From the NCBI GenBank assembly GCA_964230215.1, contig CAXRGQ010000008.1:248001-312000 (forward strand): DNA of 64,000 nt. Direction: 5' to 3'. Every line of letters starts with the position of its first letter. Within the stretch, counting starts at the first letter, position 1. Made by a program: the position numbers and the translations under genes. The DNA comes from JAUILH01 sp964230215. GTDB taxonomy: Bacteria > Bacteroidota > Bacteroidia > Flavobacteriales_D > JAUILH01. Positions 50,613-60,303 of the stretch are shown piece after piece. A model generated the notes under the pieces. It did not search any database, was not told the origin of the DNA, and saw only the letters and a list, made by a program, of their open reading frames with translations.

Positions 50613-51704
50613 ATGAAAATGAAAACAATTACATTATTACTTATCGCGCTATTTAATTTAACTGTAAGCGCTCAGACTTTAAACAATGATAATCTTAGCT
50701 TCTACCTTTTAAGAGGTTTAACGAGAGAAGCGGGTCACTGGGGAGATCGCACGGAAAAAGCAATTAAACAAAGTTACCCGGGTGCAGAAATACACTATTT
50801 AGACCTACCAGGTGCAGGTGTATATTACCAAGATAAAGCACCAATGTCTATAAAAAAGATGGTAGCATTTCTAAAAGAAAGAGATACAAGTTTTATTCAA
50901 GATACGAATGACAAAATCATTGTTGCATCATCGCTTGGCGGTATAGTAGCTATGGAGTGGATTTTAGAGCACCCATCAGACTTTGTAGGTGCTGTTTTAA
51001 TGAGTGCCAGTTATAGAGGTGTATGTGATTTAGACGAACGTATCAACCCAGATATTAGACCAGAAATGAGACAGGTATTAATGTCTGGAGATACAAGAGA
51101 AAGAGAGAATTTATTGGTAAAAATCAATGCCAACGATTCAAGCTACTATACTTCAAGAACGGATGAGTGGACTAGAATCCAGAATGCACACCCAATGACC
51201 AAAGCAAATATTGCCAGACAAACTATTGCAGGTTTAAAGTACAGTGCGGATGATAGAAAGCCATTGATTCCAATATTGTTCATGGCGTCTCATGGTGACC
51301 GTATGGTATGTGTGGAATGTGCAGAGAAAATTCAAGCGCACTATGGTGGTGATCTGGTTGTTCATGAATGGGCCGGACATAGTTTACCAGATGACGCTCC
51401 GGAATGGATTGTAGAGAACATAAGTTCGTGGACGGACAGCACTTTTATACAAGAGGAGAATGAAATCGCAAATAACAAGGCGTACACACCGTTATTTGAA
51501 ATGAAGGAAAGCATTGATACTGCTAAGGATGCAGTTCACCTTACAGTACCTCAATTACCGTCTTCCAATCAGAAAGAAGGGTGGTCAGTAAAGCCTATTT
51601 CAGGTTTGGCTAGTGATATTCCAGAGAATGTAATTCAGCCACTACACGCTACTAAGCTTGCCAATGTTTTTGATGGTGGGCTTAGTGTGCGGTTGTTGTT
51701 TTAA
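50613..51704 (+). CDS. Secreted alpha/beta hydrolase
   Basis: 363 residues, signal peptide after MKMKTITLLLIALFNLTVSA-QT. Alpha/beta-hydrolase fold: nucleophile Ser in VASSLGGIVAMEW (S-x-G-G type), Asp in ASHGDRMVC, His in EWAGHSLPDDAPEW. The last ~80 residues form an extra region without a recognised domain. Esterase or related activity, substrate unknown. It lies between two paralogous barrel genes and shares its 3' end (four bases) with the second. Confidence 0.85.
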   Translation: MKMKTITLLLIALFNLTVSAQTLNNDNLSFYLLRGLTREAGHWGDRTEKAIKQSYPGAEIHYLDLPGAGVYYQDKAPMSIKKMVAFLKERDTSFIQDTNDKIIVASSLGGIVAMEWILEHPSDFVGAVLMSASYRGVCDLDERINPDIRPEMRQVLMSGDTRERENLLVKINANDSSYYTSRTDEWTRIQNAHPMTKANIARQTIAGLKYSADDRKPLIPILFMASHGDRMVCVECAEKIQAHYGGDLVVHEWAGHSLPDDAPEWIVENISSWTDSTFIQEENEIANNKAYTPLFEMKESIDTAKDAVHLTVPQLPSSNQKEGWSVKPISGLASDIPENVIQPLHATKLANVFDGGLSVRLLF

Positions 51705-51708
51705 TCAG

Positions 51709-52473
51709 CTATTCTGTTTGAATTGCTGGAAGATTAGAGTCTTTGGGTTTGAAGGAATAAACTAATTTGGCTGATGCAGAAAGAATCGCCCTTGAACCTT
51801 CTGGTAGATTATGACTAGAATTTAACTGATAATCATCGTTTCTAATGGTTTGATATCTGCCGAATAAATTAAAAGACAAATCAAGCTCTGCAGAGAGTTG
51901 CTCTTTAAGTCTGAATCTCAGACTTGTAAAAAAGCCAAGTGATACTGATGACCGAATATTAAGAAGGCTGTCCATTTCTGTGTGATAATCAGTGTATGAA
52001 TGCCCTACACCTCCATAGTTGCCGCTAAAACTTTCCACTATATATATACTATCATATTCCTCGTAAACGGGCATATAGTAAGCAACAGACATACCTGTGA
52101 TACACTTAAATCGATTTTTATTTACTGCTAGTCCGCCAAGCCTAGCATTAAAGCCTAAAAAACCATGTGTTATTCGTTGATGATATCGAAATAAGGTAGT
52201 CGAATGGTAACTTGAGCTTGGGCTGCCTCCGTAACGCCATCGGCTGTAATAGGCGGAGTCAGCGTTGTGAATCAGTTCCAAATCAAAGCCTACAAACATC
52301 TTTTCGACAATATATCCCACTCCCACATTAGCTTTAAATGGAAAGTTGCTCAATACAGATTCATGCTGGTATTGCGCACCCATACCCGCATTTATCTCAA
52401 CTTGCCCGAGCGTAGTATTGCTTTCACAAAATCCAACAAGACCAAAATATATTATCAAAAAATAACGCAACAA
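51709..52473 (-). CDS. Outer-membrane beta-barrel-like protein, paralog B (TTG start)
   Basis: 254 residues, signal peptide near MLRYFLIIYFGLVGF. The mature part begins VEINAGMGAQYQHESVL with barrel strands and RWRYGGSPSSSYHSTTLFRY, matching paralog A at 49707. No ATG is in frame before the signal peptide: an in-frame TGA lies at 52491-52489, and the only starts are two adjacent TTG codons at 52473 and 52470. It therefore appears to use a TTG start. Confidence 0.75.
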   Translation of the reverse strand: MLRYFLIIYFGLVGFCESNTTLGQVEINAGMGAQYQHESVLSNFPFKANVGVGYIVEKMFVGFDLELIHNADSAYYSRWRYGGSPSSSYHSTTLFRYHQRITHGFLGFNARLGGLAVNKNRFKCITGMSVAYYMPVYEEYDSIYIVESFSGNYGGVGHSYTDYHTEMDSLLNIRSSVSLGFFTSLRFRLKEQLSAELDLSFNLFGRYQTIRNDDYQLNSSHNLPEGSRAILSASAKLVYSFKPKDSNLPAIQTE

Positions 52474-52542
52474 CTCACTGTAATTATCTCATTACAAGTT
52501 AGCTGAATTTCTTAAGATATCCTAAATGTGCTTGTTGAGACC

Positions 52543-55473
52543 TTATCTTTTAATCAACTGTTCAACCTTAAACGCAGATCCCGACCATACCTGTAAGTGG
52601 TATTTTCCGCTTGCTAATTGCGAAATGTCTAGACTGGTTTCTCCCGTATTAAGGTTGCCTTGCATAACTTGTCTACCCATCATATCAAGTATAACATAAC
52701 GTAAAGCATGACCGCCCGTTTTTAAAACAAGGTGATTACTTGCAGGATTAGGGTAAATAGTAAACGCAAAGTCTTCCATATCCTCTAAGCCTGTAGGGCT
52801 CAATAATAGGTTGCCATCACTTGTGTAGTTGCTTGATACAATCCCAGCACCATTTACTGAGCGCACTGACACGTAGTAAGTCGTTCCGTTTATTAGACTC
52901 AATCCGGTTTCTGTGAACAATGTTGTTAATCCGTTATTTGTCCATGCAACAATATTTGAATCACCTGGTGTGTCTCCCACACAATACCAATACTCAGTGG
53001 TAAGCGAGTTGGTGTCTTGATAAGCTCCCCAACTTCCAGAAATCTCAGTAGAGGTGTAGAATGTGTCTGCATCCACCACGAATTCATCCACAACTGATAA
53101 AGGCCCTGCTTCAGTCCAATCTATATTCACTAATTGATTGGCTGGTGATGACCATAAATTGGCCGAATCCACACAAATACTGTATATCTCACATGATGGT
53201 GAGCTAGGATTCATGTTTTGATATCGTACATCAGATGTTGCAGATCCAATCGTAATTGTTTCATTAGCAGTTCTGCTTTTGTAAATTTTAAGATTGTCTA
53301 TTGCCGCCTGACATCCTCCTGTTCTAAACGATACCGAATTACCACTTTGCAGTGGTGTGGCATCCGTCCAAGACGAAACTAATACATCATCAACATAAGC
53401 TTTAATTTCTCCCGTACTTGGGTCATAATGCACTTTGTAATTGTACCATAAACCTGGATCCAAATCAACAGGGTCATCTGTCTCTAATGTATAAACATTA
53501 TTATCTACGCTGTAAATCTGACATTTATCCGAATCTACTCGGTAATATACAAAGTATGAATTCCCCCGGTTGCTAAGGGTAGGGTCGTCACAGAAAAAGT
53601 GCATACCTGAGCGACGATTGGTCAAGTTCCCAGTCATCATGGCGTCCCATTCATACAGATAAGCATGAGCATTGTCTTGCGTTAAATCTGACCATAAATT
53701 ACTGTTGGACTCGTTTTCGTCCAAATGCTCCAAGAGGCCTCCGCTGGCGTTCCATTGCGTGGTTTGTAATGTCCAATCACTTGTTAGTTGATCAAACTCA
53801 TCTAGCTTGAAACCGTTATTGTCATTAGCATACCAAGAGCCACTTCCGTCCGTGTCAGCTACCAGATAGAACGGAGTATGCACGCCCATCCCGTTGTCCT
53901 GATCGTTAAAACTCACGCTAAAATCTTGCGTCTCCCAGTTGTTAGTTGGATTGATGGCTGTCGTCGGCGGATCACTGTCTTGATTACAATAGTAGACTGC
54001 TTTCCAACCCGAGTTATTCGTAGCACCATCAGAAGTAAATCTAAAGGTAATGGCATTTCCCGTTGATGTCCAGCTAAACCCAGAGTATTGTCCGGAAAAC
54101 GGACTGCCCGGAATTTGAGGTGCGGTAACATCTGATCCATCATATACATATAGATAATCATAACCGACTTCAATGTCTATAGTGTCAAATACTAGCTCCA
54201 AGTTAGCTGCATTGTCTGCTGTAATAGTGTAGGTATAATCTTCGTCGTCATAGTAATCTTTTACTGGACCTCCCATGTCATATAAGGTGTCCACGCATGG
54301 ATGCACAGCACAGGTAGTGAAATTATCGCGAATAACATCCCAATAATCCGTGTAATTATAATCATAGCCTAGTGCCCAAATAGCCATTCCGCCAATATCA
54401 CGATGATTAATAAACTCAAGACGTTCAGCCATATCGTATTTACTATCTATAAAGGCTTGATTCCAGTTGCCGTCATTGTAAGTATAGTTAGTGGATATGG
54501 TTTCATACACCCATGTTTCATTCGCCGTAGAATAGTTTCCACTCGTATTATTTCGAATCTGCTGATAGGTTTTAGCAGAACCACTCGCCGTAGTGCTAGA
54601 AGGCATATTAGCAGAGCTCGTGTTCCATTCGTACCCATAATATGGCAGTCCTAAAATTAATTTTGATGGTGTCACACCTTGGTCCAGATAGTAGGTCACC
54701 GTCTTTGATAAGGTGTAATTATAACTGTTCCCAAAGTGATAGAGTGGGTCAGTTGGTCCCGCGTTTCCACTACCATTGTAATAGTAACCGTAGCCCATAA
54801 TGGTAAACAAGTCAACATGTGGATCTAATGCTGCAATATCGAATACGTTGTTCCAATCCACCGCATACAAAACAGTGCTCACTTGAGAACCAGGAATAGC
54901 CGTGTGCATTTGCGTGCACAAATCAATCATGAAGTTGGTGAAGTTGGCAGTTTGCGAGCTTGGGATGCCCTCAAAGTCAATGTTTACCCCATGGGCGCCT
55001 CTTGACTGCACCAAATTAATCAGGTTTGTAATCAGCGTTTGGCTATTGTTAGGATCAGAGAAGAATGTAGTATGTCCCGAAAATAAGGTAACACAAAGAT
55101 TTACTCTAACTCCATTGGCCAGTGCTGAATCCACAGCATCATTCGTTGCCCATCCGTGTGTGCTGTTTGCATTTCCTGTATTGGCATCCACTTCATACGA
55201 GAAGAAGGATAAATCTGTCATCAAATCCCATTGGTATTGGTCTTCCTTTCCGTTAGACCAGTATGGGTGCCACCCAAATACAATGCGCTCCATACTGCAG
55301 TTTGAACGGTTGGATTTGGTTCCTACTAAATTAGATTCAGCTCGATTAATGGCTGTATACGCATCTTCATCAATGCCAAGACCGTTGTAATACTCTAGTT
55401 GTTCTTGGTGAATGGATTGACCATAAGAAGTCATGGCTAAAATTAGCCCAGATAATAAGGTAAGTGCTCTCAT
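52543..55473 (-). CDS. Secreted GH18 glycoside hydrolase with CUB, carbohydrate-binding-like and T9SS type A domains
   Basis: 976 residues. Signal peptide MRALTLLSGLILAMTSYG-Q. The GH18 barrel spans ~50-400; the catalytic strand reads AHGVNIDFEGIP, keeping the acid Glu and preceding Asp, with His and Asn at the two earlier acidic positions. GVNIDFE is the form of spore-cortex/peptidoglycan GH18 enzymes (YaaH/SleL type) rather than typical chitinases. Residues ~410-510 form a CUB-like domain (DYLYVYDGSDV). Then comes a LamG/jelly-roll-like region (GNSYFVYYRVDSDKCQIYSV, IKAYVDDVLVSSW), a fibronectin-like part (GTTYYVSVRSVNGAG) and a T9SS C-terminus (IYPNPASNHLVL). It starts two bases after the amidase gene stop. 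Confidence 0.88.
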   Translation of the reverse strand: MRALTLLSGLILAMTSYGQSIHQEQLEYYNGLGIDEDAYTAINRAESNLVGTKSNRSNCSMERIVFGWHPYWSNGKEDQYQWDLMTDLSFFSYEVDANTGNANSTHGWATNDAVDSALANGVRVNLCVTLFSGHTTFFSDPNNSQTLITNLINLVQSRGAHGVNIDFEGIPSSQTANFTNFMIDLCTQMHTAIPGSQVSTVLYAVDWNNVFDIAALDPHVDLFTIMGYGYYYNGSGNAGPTDPLYHFGNSYNYTLSKTVTYYLDQGVTPSKLILGLPYYGYEWNTSSANMPSSTTASGSAKTYQQIRNNTSGNYSTANETWVYETISTNYTYNDGNWNQAFIDSKYDMAERLEFINHRDIGGMAIWALGYDYNYTDYWDVIRDNFTTCAVHPCVDTLYDMGGPVKDYYDDEDYTYTITADNAANLELVFDTIDIEVGYDYLYVYDGSDVTAPQIPGSPFSGQYSGFSWTSTGNAITFRFTSDGATNNSGWKAVYYCNQDSDPPTTAINPTNNWETQDFSVSFNDQDNGMGVHTPFYLVADTDGSGSWYANDNNGFKLDEFDQLTSDWTLQTTQWNASGGLLEHLDENESNSNLWSDLTQDNAHAYLYEWDAMMTGNLTNRRSGMHFFCDDPTLSNRGNSYFVYYRVDSDKCQIYSVDNNVYTLETDDPVDLDPGLWYNYKVHYDPSTGEIKAYVDDVLVSSWTDATPLQSGNSVSFRTGGCQAAIDNLKIYKSRTANETITIGSATSDVRYQNMNPSSPSCEIYSICVDSANLWSSPANQLVNIDWTEAGPLSVVDEFVVDADTFYTSTEISGSWGAYQDTNSLTTEYWYCVGDTPGDSNIVAWTNNGLTTLFTETGLSLINGTTYYVSVRSVNGAGIVSSNYTSDGNLLLSPTGLEDMEDFAFTIYPNPASNHLVLKTGGHALRYVILDMMGRQVMQGNLNTGETSLDISQLASGKYHLQVWSGSAFKVEQLIKR

Positions 55474-55475
55474 AA

Positions 55476-58400
55476 TTACTTAAGAATAAGCGATTGTGTA
55501 GTTGTGTTTTGCTTGGTTATCAATTGAACTTTGTAGCTACCTGCTGCTAAATGATGCAGGTTTAAGGCATGGTCTTGTTTGCCCACACCAATTATGTTTT
55601 GAGTATGTACCAGTTGTCCGCTAATATCGAAGATTCGCAGTAGACCACTGTTGTCTAGCATATTGGTGGTGATGATGCAATTCCCTTCACTTGGGTTTGG
55701 ATACAGCGTGAACTCTTGCTGCTCCTCTTTTTCAATTCCCACAGGCTGATCCACATATACTGTAGCGAAAAGCGTATCGTTGGGGCAGGTTCCATTTATC
55801 GCAATCATGTACAACTGATAAATCCCTGCTTGCGAATAAATGTGCCATGGGTTGATATCTGTTGAAAAGGAGCCGTCACCAAAGTCCCAATAATACCCAT
55901 TGGCATTACTTGAATTATTCGTGCAAGCTACAAAGGCGTTTGGTGTAAACACTATAGTGTCGTTTAGCGTGAAATCTGCCACAGGCGCAGGTTCTATGGT
56001 GATGTTGAAATTCTGTACATCCGTATCTGTTCCGCCAGGACCATTCACATCAAGTGTTACAGAATAAGTACCAGAAGATGGGAAGGTAACCCATGGACTT
56101 GGCGCTGTGCTTGAACTAAGGGTAGCACCTGGAACACTCCACGAATATGAAGTAGCGTTGGTAGACGAATTTACGAGCTGTACACTGTCTCCTTGACACA
56201 CAAAGGTGTTGTATAGATTGAAATCCGCCGAAGGAGCAGCAATAGGGTTATCCAGATATTGTCCATCACTGATGGTTATATTTCCTAATAAGCCAGAGCT
56301 GTTTTCTGGTCGTACAGAAACGTAGTAGGTGATTCCGTAAGCTAAGTTTAAGCCGTTGTGATGTAATGTATCGTAGAACCAATTATCCGTCCAGTTAACG
56401 ATATCTGTTCCGCCAGCAGTCGTTCCTATGGCATACCAGTATCTCGCAATGTCCGAATTAGGGTCACTTGCTGCTGTCCAGTTCGCTTCAATAAATGTGT
56501 TATTGTACATGGTATCAATATCTGCAGCAGGACCATCATTGATGCTTACAACATCATTAGGATTGGTCCAATCGATATTGATCATCTTCTGTTCGATTGC
56601 AGACATATTATTCGCAATATCTGTCGCGATAGTTTGGATGTTACCAGCTGGTGTAAGAGCGTTTTGGTTTTCGTAACGCATCATGCCGCTGGCTCCCACT
56701 GTCACAGTTTCCATTGACGAGCGGTTTATGTACGCCGTTAGTTTATCCACCTCATAAAATGCATTTCCAGAACGTAGTGAGATGTATTCTCCTGTTGTGT
56801 ATGGGGATGGGTCTGTCCATGAGGCAGCAAAGTTGTTGTCCACCCACACATCAATCTCACCTGTATTCTTGTTGTAAACTACTTTGTAGTCTGTCCACTG
56901 ATTATCCGGTACAGTATATACTTGGTCTAACTCAAGTGTAAATACATCATTCACCACTTTGTAAATCTGCAGTTTGTCTTGATCAGCTCTGAACCAAACG
57001 AAATACGAGTTTCCTCTATTAGGAAGTGAGCCATCGTCGCTCATAAAATGCAAGCCAGCTCTACGGTTAGTGCCTGTTCCCCCAAATCTACCAGACCAGT
57101 GATATAATATGGTATCAGCATTATTTTGATTAAGGTAAGCATAGATATTTGTGTTGTTTTCTAGCTCGTCACTTTGCACAATAGCACCGTTTGAAATAGA
57201 CCATGTTCCTACTGCTTGTGTCCAGTCTGGGCTAATACTGTTGTCGAAATAATCTTTGAAGAAACCAAGGTTGGCGTTAGCGTTCCAATCGGTACCATCA
57301 AAATCTGAAACACTGTAGAACTTACCCTTAATGCCGCTGCCTCCAACATTGTCGGTATCATCAAAATCAGCTGCAAAGTCAGTAGCGTACCAGTTGCTAG
57401 TACTAGTTACTAGTGAAGTAGGCGCAATGGTATCTCCAGCCCCCGGAATCAATGTTGAGGTCCAGCTAGCTTCCCAACCTGCATTGGTTGTTGCACAGTC
57501 AGATCTGAATTCAATTAGTAAACTTCCGTTACTTGAGGTGATCGTTCCGGGATTAGTCGTCCCCGTATACTGTCCAATTAGCGGAGCATTCAATGAATTC
57601 CCATCATATATAAACATGTAATCCCAATTTGTTTCTAGGTCAAATACACTGAAATTCAAGGTTACAGATGTTGCATTTGCCGGTTCGATGAGATACAACT
57701 CTCTTTCATCATCACCGTAATTTCCCCCAGCACCACCACTATCGTAGAAAGTTCCCGTTGTGGTACTTAGCGACTGAATGCTAGGATTGTTATTAATTAG
57801 TTGGTAATACTCTTCCCAGTCCCAATAGACACCAGGGTCGGTATGCGTTTGGCTAGGATAGTGCTGATGTCCTTTGATTTGAATACAGCTACCAAGTGTG
57901 TTTGTACCCGTTGATGATGGACCGAAATATGTTCTTAAAGGGTTTATTCCATATCCGCTTTGTGTTACATCAATCGATAAATCTGCGGAACTGGTAACCA
58001 TTGCATTTGTGTACCAACTAGGGTCGCTCACATAGCCCTCATGTTCATACCCAATGGTGTATGGATTTGCTGACCCAACATGCCATGCCTTGTTTGCTTC
58101 CAATACCATTTGCGTGACCTGCCCATCGGAAGAACGAATTACATAATGATAACTAACGTTTGAATTACAATTCTGCGACCATGATATAGCACCTGCATAA
58201 GAGCCTTGAATAGTGTGTATTGTGATGGCAGAAATTGGTGTTCCGCTTCTAGAACTGTAGTTGCATGATGGCGCTGGTGTCCATATTGCAGGACCATATT
58301 CGGTTGATCTATCGATACTTTGATAAACCAAACCATTTTCATCTTGCACTGTACTGTCTGTTAAAGCAACTTTTGTGCTGCTTAAAATCTCGTAATTATC

Positions 58401-58976
58401 TGCACCAAATAGTTGAACGAAATCAATGGAATGATTCGGGAAGCCATACGCTGCTTGATAGTCCGGGTTGTCTAGAAATTTATATATCACGTATAGTTGA
58501 GAATTCAGCGCGAAATTATTGATGGCATTATGATCCATCGGAATCTCACTTAATAGTGTCAATATCATCGCGTGATTATTGACATCATTATTTAGATTTA
58601 GACTGTCCTGAAAATACTTGTAAGCCTCAGCATAAGCAAGTACAGCATTCTCAGGTGAGTTTAATATTTGACTTTCTGAGTAATTGGATACTCTGGCTAC
58701 GGTCTTTAAATTTTCTCTAAAATACTGTTGACCATCTCTTGTTAATCCCATGCAAGTCAGTGCTTGTGGTAAACCCACGCAGCTTGGTTCTTCAAACATT
58801 CCTATATGTCTGAAATGTGTTTGGTTAAAACTTACAGCTTCCAAGACGCCTCTTGGGATATCTGGATTTAGTTGATAAGCCGTGTTAAAGTAATTTTGAT
58901 GTGGGTTAGGAACAGCTGATTGCCCAAAAATATTTAAGGACATAAGTATTCCAGTGAGAATGAGGGTAATTCGCAT
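55476..58976 (-). CDS. Secreted N-acetylmuramoyl-L-alanine amidase with CUB, LamG-like, PKD and T9SS type A domains
   Basis: 1166 residues. Signal peptide MRITLILTGILMSLNIFG-Q. Residues ~30-210 are helical. Amidase_2 spans ~250-395: His in ISAITIHTIQGSY, GYEHEGYV, and the Zn-site GHQHYPSQTHTDPGVYWDWE. CUB-like region ~400-510 (NWDYMFIYDGNSLNAPLIGQ). A shared module with the GH18 gene follows (RRAGLHFMSDDGSLPNRGNS, YFVWFRADQDKLQIYKVVND, IDVWVDNNFAASW, YGITYYVSVRPENSSG). Then two PKD repeats (YYWDFGDGSFSTDINPW) and a T9SS domain (TLYPNPSEGNCII). Cuts the lactyl-amide bond between muramic acid and the peptide stem. First gene of the two-gene operon. Confidence 0.9.
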   Translation of the reverse strand: MRITLILTGILMSLNIFGQSAVPNPHQNYFNTAYQLNPDIPRGVLEAVSFNQTHFRHIGMFEEPSCVGLPQALTCMGLTRDGQQYFRENLKTVARVSNYSESQILNSPENAVLAYAEAYKYFQDSLNLNNDVNNHAMILTLLSEIPMDHNAINNFALNSQLYVIYKFLDNPDYQAAYGFPNHSIDFVQLFGADNYEILSSTKVALTDSTVQDENGLVYQSIDRSTEYGPAIWTPAPSCNYSSRSGTPISAITIHTIQGSYAGAISWSQNCNSNVSYHYVIRSSDGQVTQMVLEANKAWHVGSANPYTIGYEHEGYVSDPSWYTNAMVTSSADLSIDVTQSGYGINPLRTYFGPSSTGTNTLGSCIQIKGHQHYPSQTHTDPGVYWDWEEYYQLINNNPSIQSLSTTTGTFYDSGGAGGNYGDDERELYLIEPANATSVTLNFSVFDLETNWDYMFIYDGNSLNAPLIGQYTGTTNPGTITSSNGSLLIEFRSDCATTNAGWEASWTSTLIPGAGDTIAPTSLVTSTSNWYATDFAADFDDTDNVGGSGIKGKFYSVSDFDGTDWNANANLGFFKDYFDNSISPDWTQAVGTWSISNGAIVQSDELENNTNIYAYLNQNNADTILYHWSGRFGGTGTNRRAGLHFMSDDGSLPNRGNSYFVWFRADQDKLQIYKVVNDVFTLELDQVYTVPDNQWTDYKVVYNKNTGEIDVWVDNNFAASWTDPSPYTTGEYISLRSGNAFYEVDKLTAYINRSSMETVTVGASGMMRYENQNALTPAGNIQTIATDIANNMSAIEQKMINIDWTNPNDVVSINDGPAADIDTMYNNTFIEANWTAASDPNSDIARYWYAIGTTAGGTDIVNWTDNWFYDTLHHNGLNLAYGITYYVSVRPENSSGLLGNITISDGQYLDNPIAAPSADFNLYNTFVCQGDSVQLVNSSTNATSYSWSVPGATLSSSTAPSPWVTFPSSGTYSVTLDVNGPGGTDTDVQNFNITIEPAPVADFTLNDTIVFTPNAFVACTNNSSNANGYYWDFGDGSFSTDINPWHIYSQAGIYQLYMIAINGTCPNDTLFATVYVDQPVGIEKEEQQEFTLYPNPSEGNCIITTNMLDNSGLLRIFDISGQLVHTQNIIGVGKQDHALNLHHLAAGSYKVQLITKQNTTTQSLILK

Positions 58977-58996
58977 GAGTTTGCAGGTTTAGTCGT

Positions 58997-59029
58997 CAAA
59001 AATACGAATTTTGTCGACGAAAAACCAAA
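58997..59029 (-). promoter_or_regulatory. Promoter of the amidase-GH18 operon
   Basis: On the minus strand, TTTG (complement of 59026-59029), a 21-base spacer and TATTTTTG (complement of 58997-59004) precede the ATG at 58976 by 20 bases. Confidence 0.65.
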
Positions 59030-59037
59030 GAGTTATC

Positions 59038-59637
59038 TTATAAATTTATTACTAATCCACCGCGAATGAAGAGGGGAATGCCTGCCATGTACATGTATCT
59101 GTTAGGTGAGTTACTATCATCAACTAAATCATAGCATAGTAACACTTGATAATAGCCTTGCTCTGAACCTTGTCGATAGCCAATACATCCCAATAGAGTG
59201 CCAACGGTAGCACGGTCCCCCTGAATGAAAACACTATTGTTGGTTGCGTTAAAAATTTCAGCTTCAGCCTGTACAATACCCCATTCACCTATTAAATAAC
59301 GAGTGAAAATGCTGCCGCCATAAGCATCATCTTTATAAGAGAATGATGGGTCATTGTAGTTATAGATTTGATACTTAGGACCAGCACCAAATGAAAAATC
59401 TTCAGTTATCTTATATCCAACAAAAGGAGAGAAACCAAAGAAAAGAAAGTTTCTGCCATAGTTAAAGTTGAGGTCGCCCCCTACATATAAGCGATCTCGT
59501 AATGGAGCACCTTTTAAAGGATTAATTTTTGCTGGCCGAACATTGCGCGTATCAACACCATCATCACCTTCATTATCTTGAGCAGATATGTTTGAAGCAG
59601 TAAAAACAACTAAAAAGCAAAGCAATAGAGTCTTCAT
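59038..59637 (-). CDS. Outer-membrane beta-barrel-like protein
   Basis: 199 residues, signal peptide MKTLLLCFLVVFTASNISA-QD. The mature part opens with a charged segment, then barrel strands LYVGGDLNFNYGRNFLFFGF, PFVGYKITEDFSFGAGPKYQ, IYNYNDPSFSYKDDAYGGSI, FTRYLIGEWGIVQAEAEIF and a closing hydrophobic strand to GGLVINL. It fits a small Bacteroidota outer-membrane protein family with a GYKITE..S.G.GP.YQ signature. Last gene of the four-gene run from 61893, nine bases after the esterase gene. Confidence 0.75.
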   Translation of the reverse strand: MKTLLLCFLVVFTASNISAQDNEGDDGVDTRNVRPAKINPLKGAPLRDRLYVGGDLNFNYGRNFLFFGFSPFVGYKITEDFSFGAGPKYQIYNYNDPSFSYKDDAYGGSIFTRYLIGEWGIVQAEAEIFNATNNSVFIQGDRATVGTLLGCIGYRQGSEQGYYQVLLCYDLVDDSNSPNRYMYMAGIPLFIRGGLVINL

Positions 59638-59646
59638 GCTTTAAAT

Positions 59647-60303
59647 TTAATCAAAAATCATGCGCTTTTCTAATTCTAACAATGTCTGTACTTCAATGTC
59701 GTGTCCGCCTTGGTATTCCACTACCGAAAATTCAATCTCATCGCCACGAAATTTTCTGCAATACTCATCAAACTTATCTTTTGAAGTAAATTCATCACTG
59801 TTCCCAAATACAAGCACAGGTTTAACTGTTTTCATTTTATTTCGTGCTACTTCTAACTCCATATCTGGAGGAAATACACTGCCCCATAAAACTAGTCTGT
59901 TTGGTAAGTGAACACCTAAATTAACCCATCGACTGGCTGTTGCAGCACCTTGAGAAAATCCTAACATGATAACTTTTGATTCTGGATGTTTGTTGTGCAA
60001 ATGAGCGTATAAATTGTCAAGAAACTGCACGTAGTTCTTAATGTCATTCTCTCTATCGTCTCTAGTCATCCATGAGGCACCCACTCTTCCGCTGTGCCCG
60101 CTAGTGTAAAATCTGTGCAGGCCATCAGGCGCAATCACGAGTGTTTTAGATAAATCCAAGGCAGCAAACTTCCGAATAAAAAACTCGCCTAATTGACTGT
60201 AGCCGTGAAGCACTATCCATATCACATCAGGTGTTTCTTCGTTTCCGATGGAATGATACCGTGCACTTATTTCTGTTTTAATATGATGTACTTTTGCTTG
60301 CAT
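59647..60303 (-). CDS. Phospholipase/carboxylesterase-type alpha/beta hydrolase
   Basis: 218 residues. Nucleophile elbow MLGFSQGAATASRW (GFSQG), oxyanion region IWIVLHGYSQLGE, catalytic Asp in GNSDEFTSKDKFDEY, and His in YQGGHDIEV. Family Abhydrolase_2 (YpfH/EstB-like). Cytoplasmic; substrate unknown. It overlaps the upstream hydrolase gene by 26 bases, so the two are translationally coupled. Confidence 0.88.
   Translation of the reverse strand: MQAKVHHIKTEISARYHSIGNEETPDVIWIVLHGYSQLGEFFIRKFAALDLSKTLVIAPDGLHRFYTSGHSGRVGASWMTRDDRENDIKNYVQFLDNLYAHLHNKHPESKVIMLGFSQGAATASRWVNLGVHLPNRLVLWGSVFPPDMELEVARNKMKTVKPVLVFGNSDEFTSKDKFDEYCRKFRGDEIEFSVVEYQGGHDIEVQTLLELEKRMIFD

Noticed and set aside
54902..55390. 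162-codon open frame opposite the GH18 gene.
   Set aside because: It is antisense to a conserved catalytic domain, has no recognisable protein features and no promoter.
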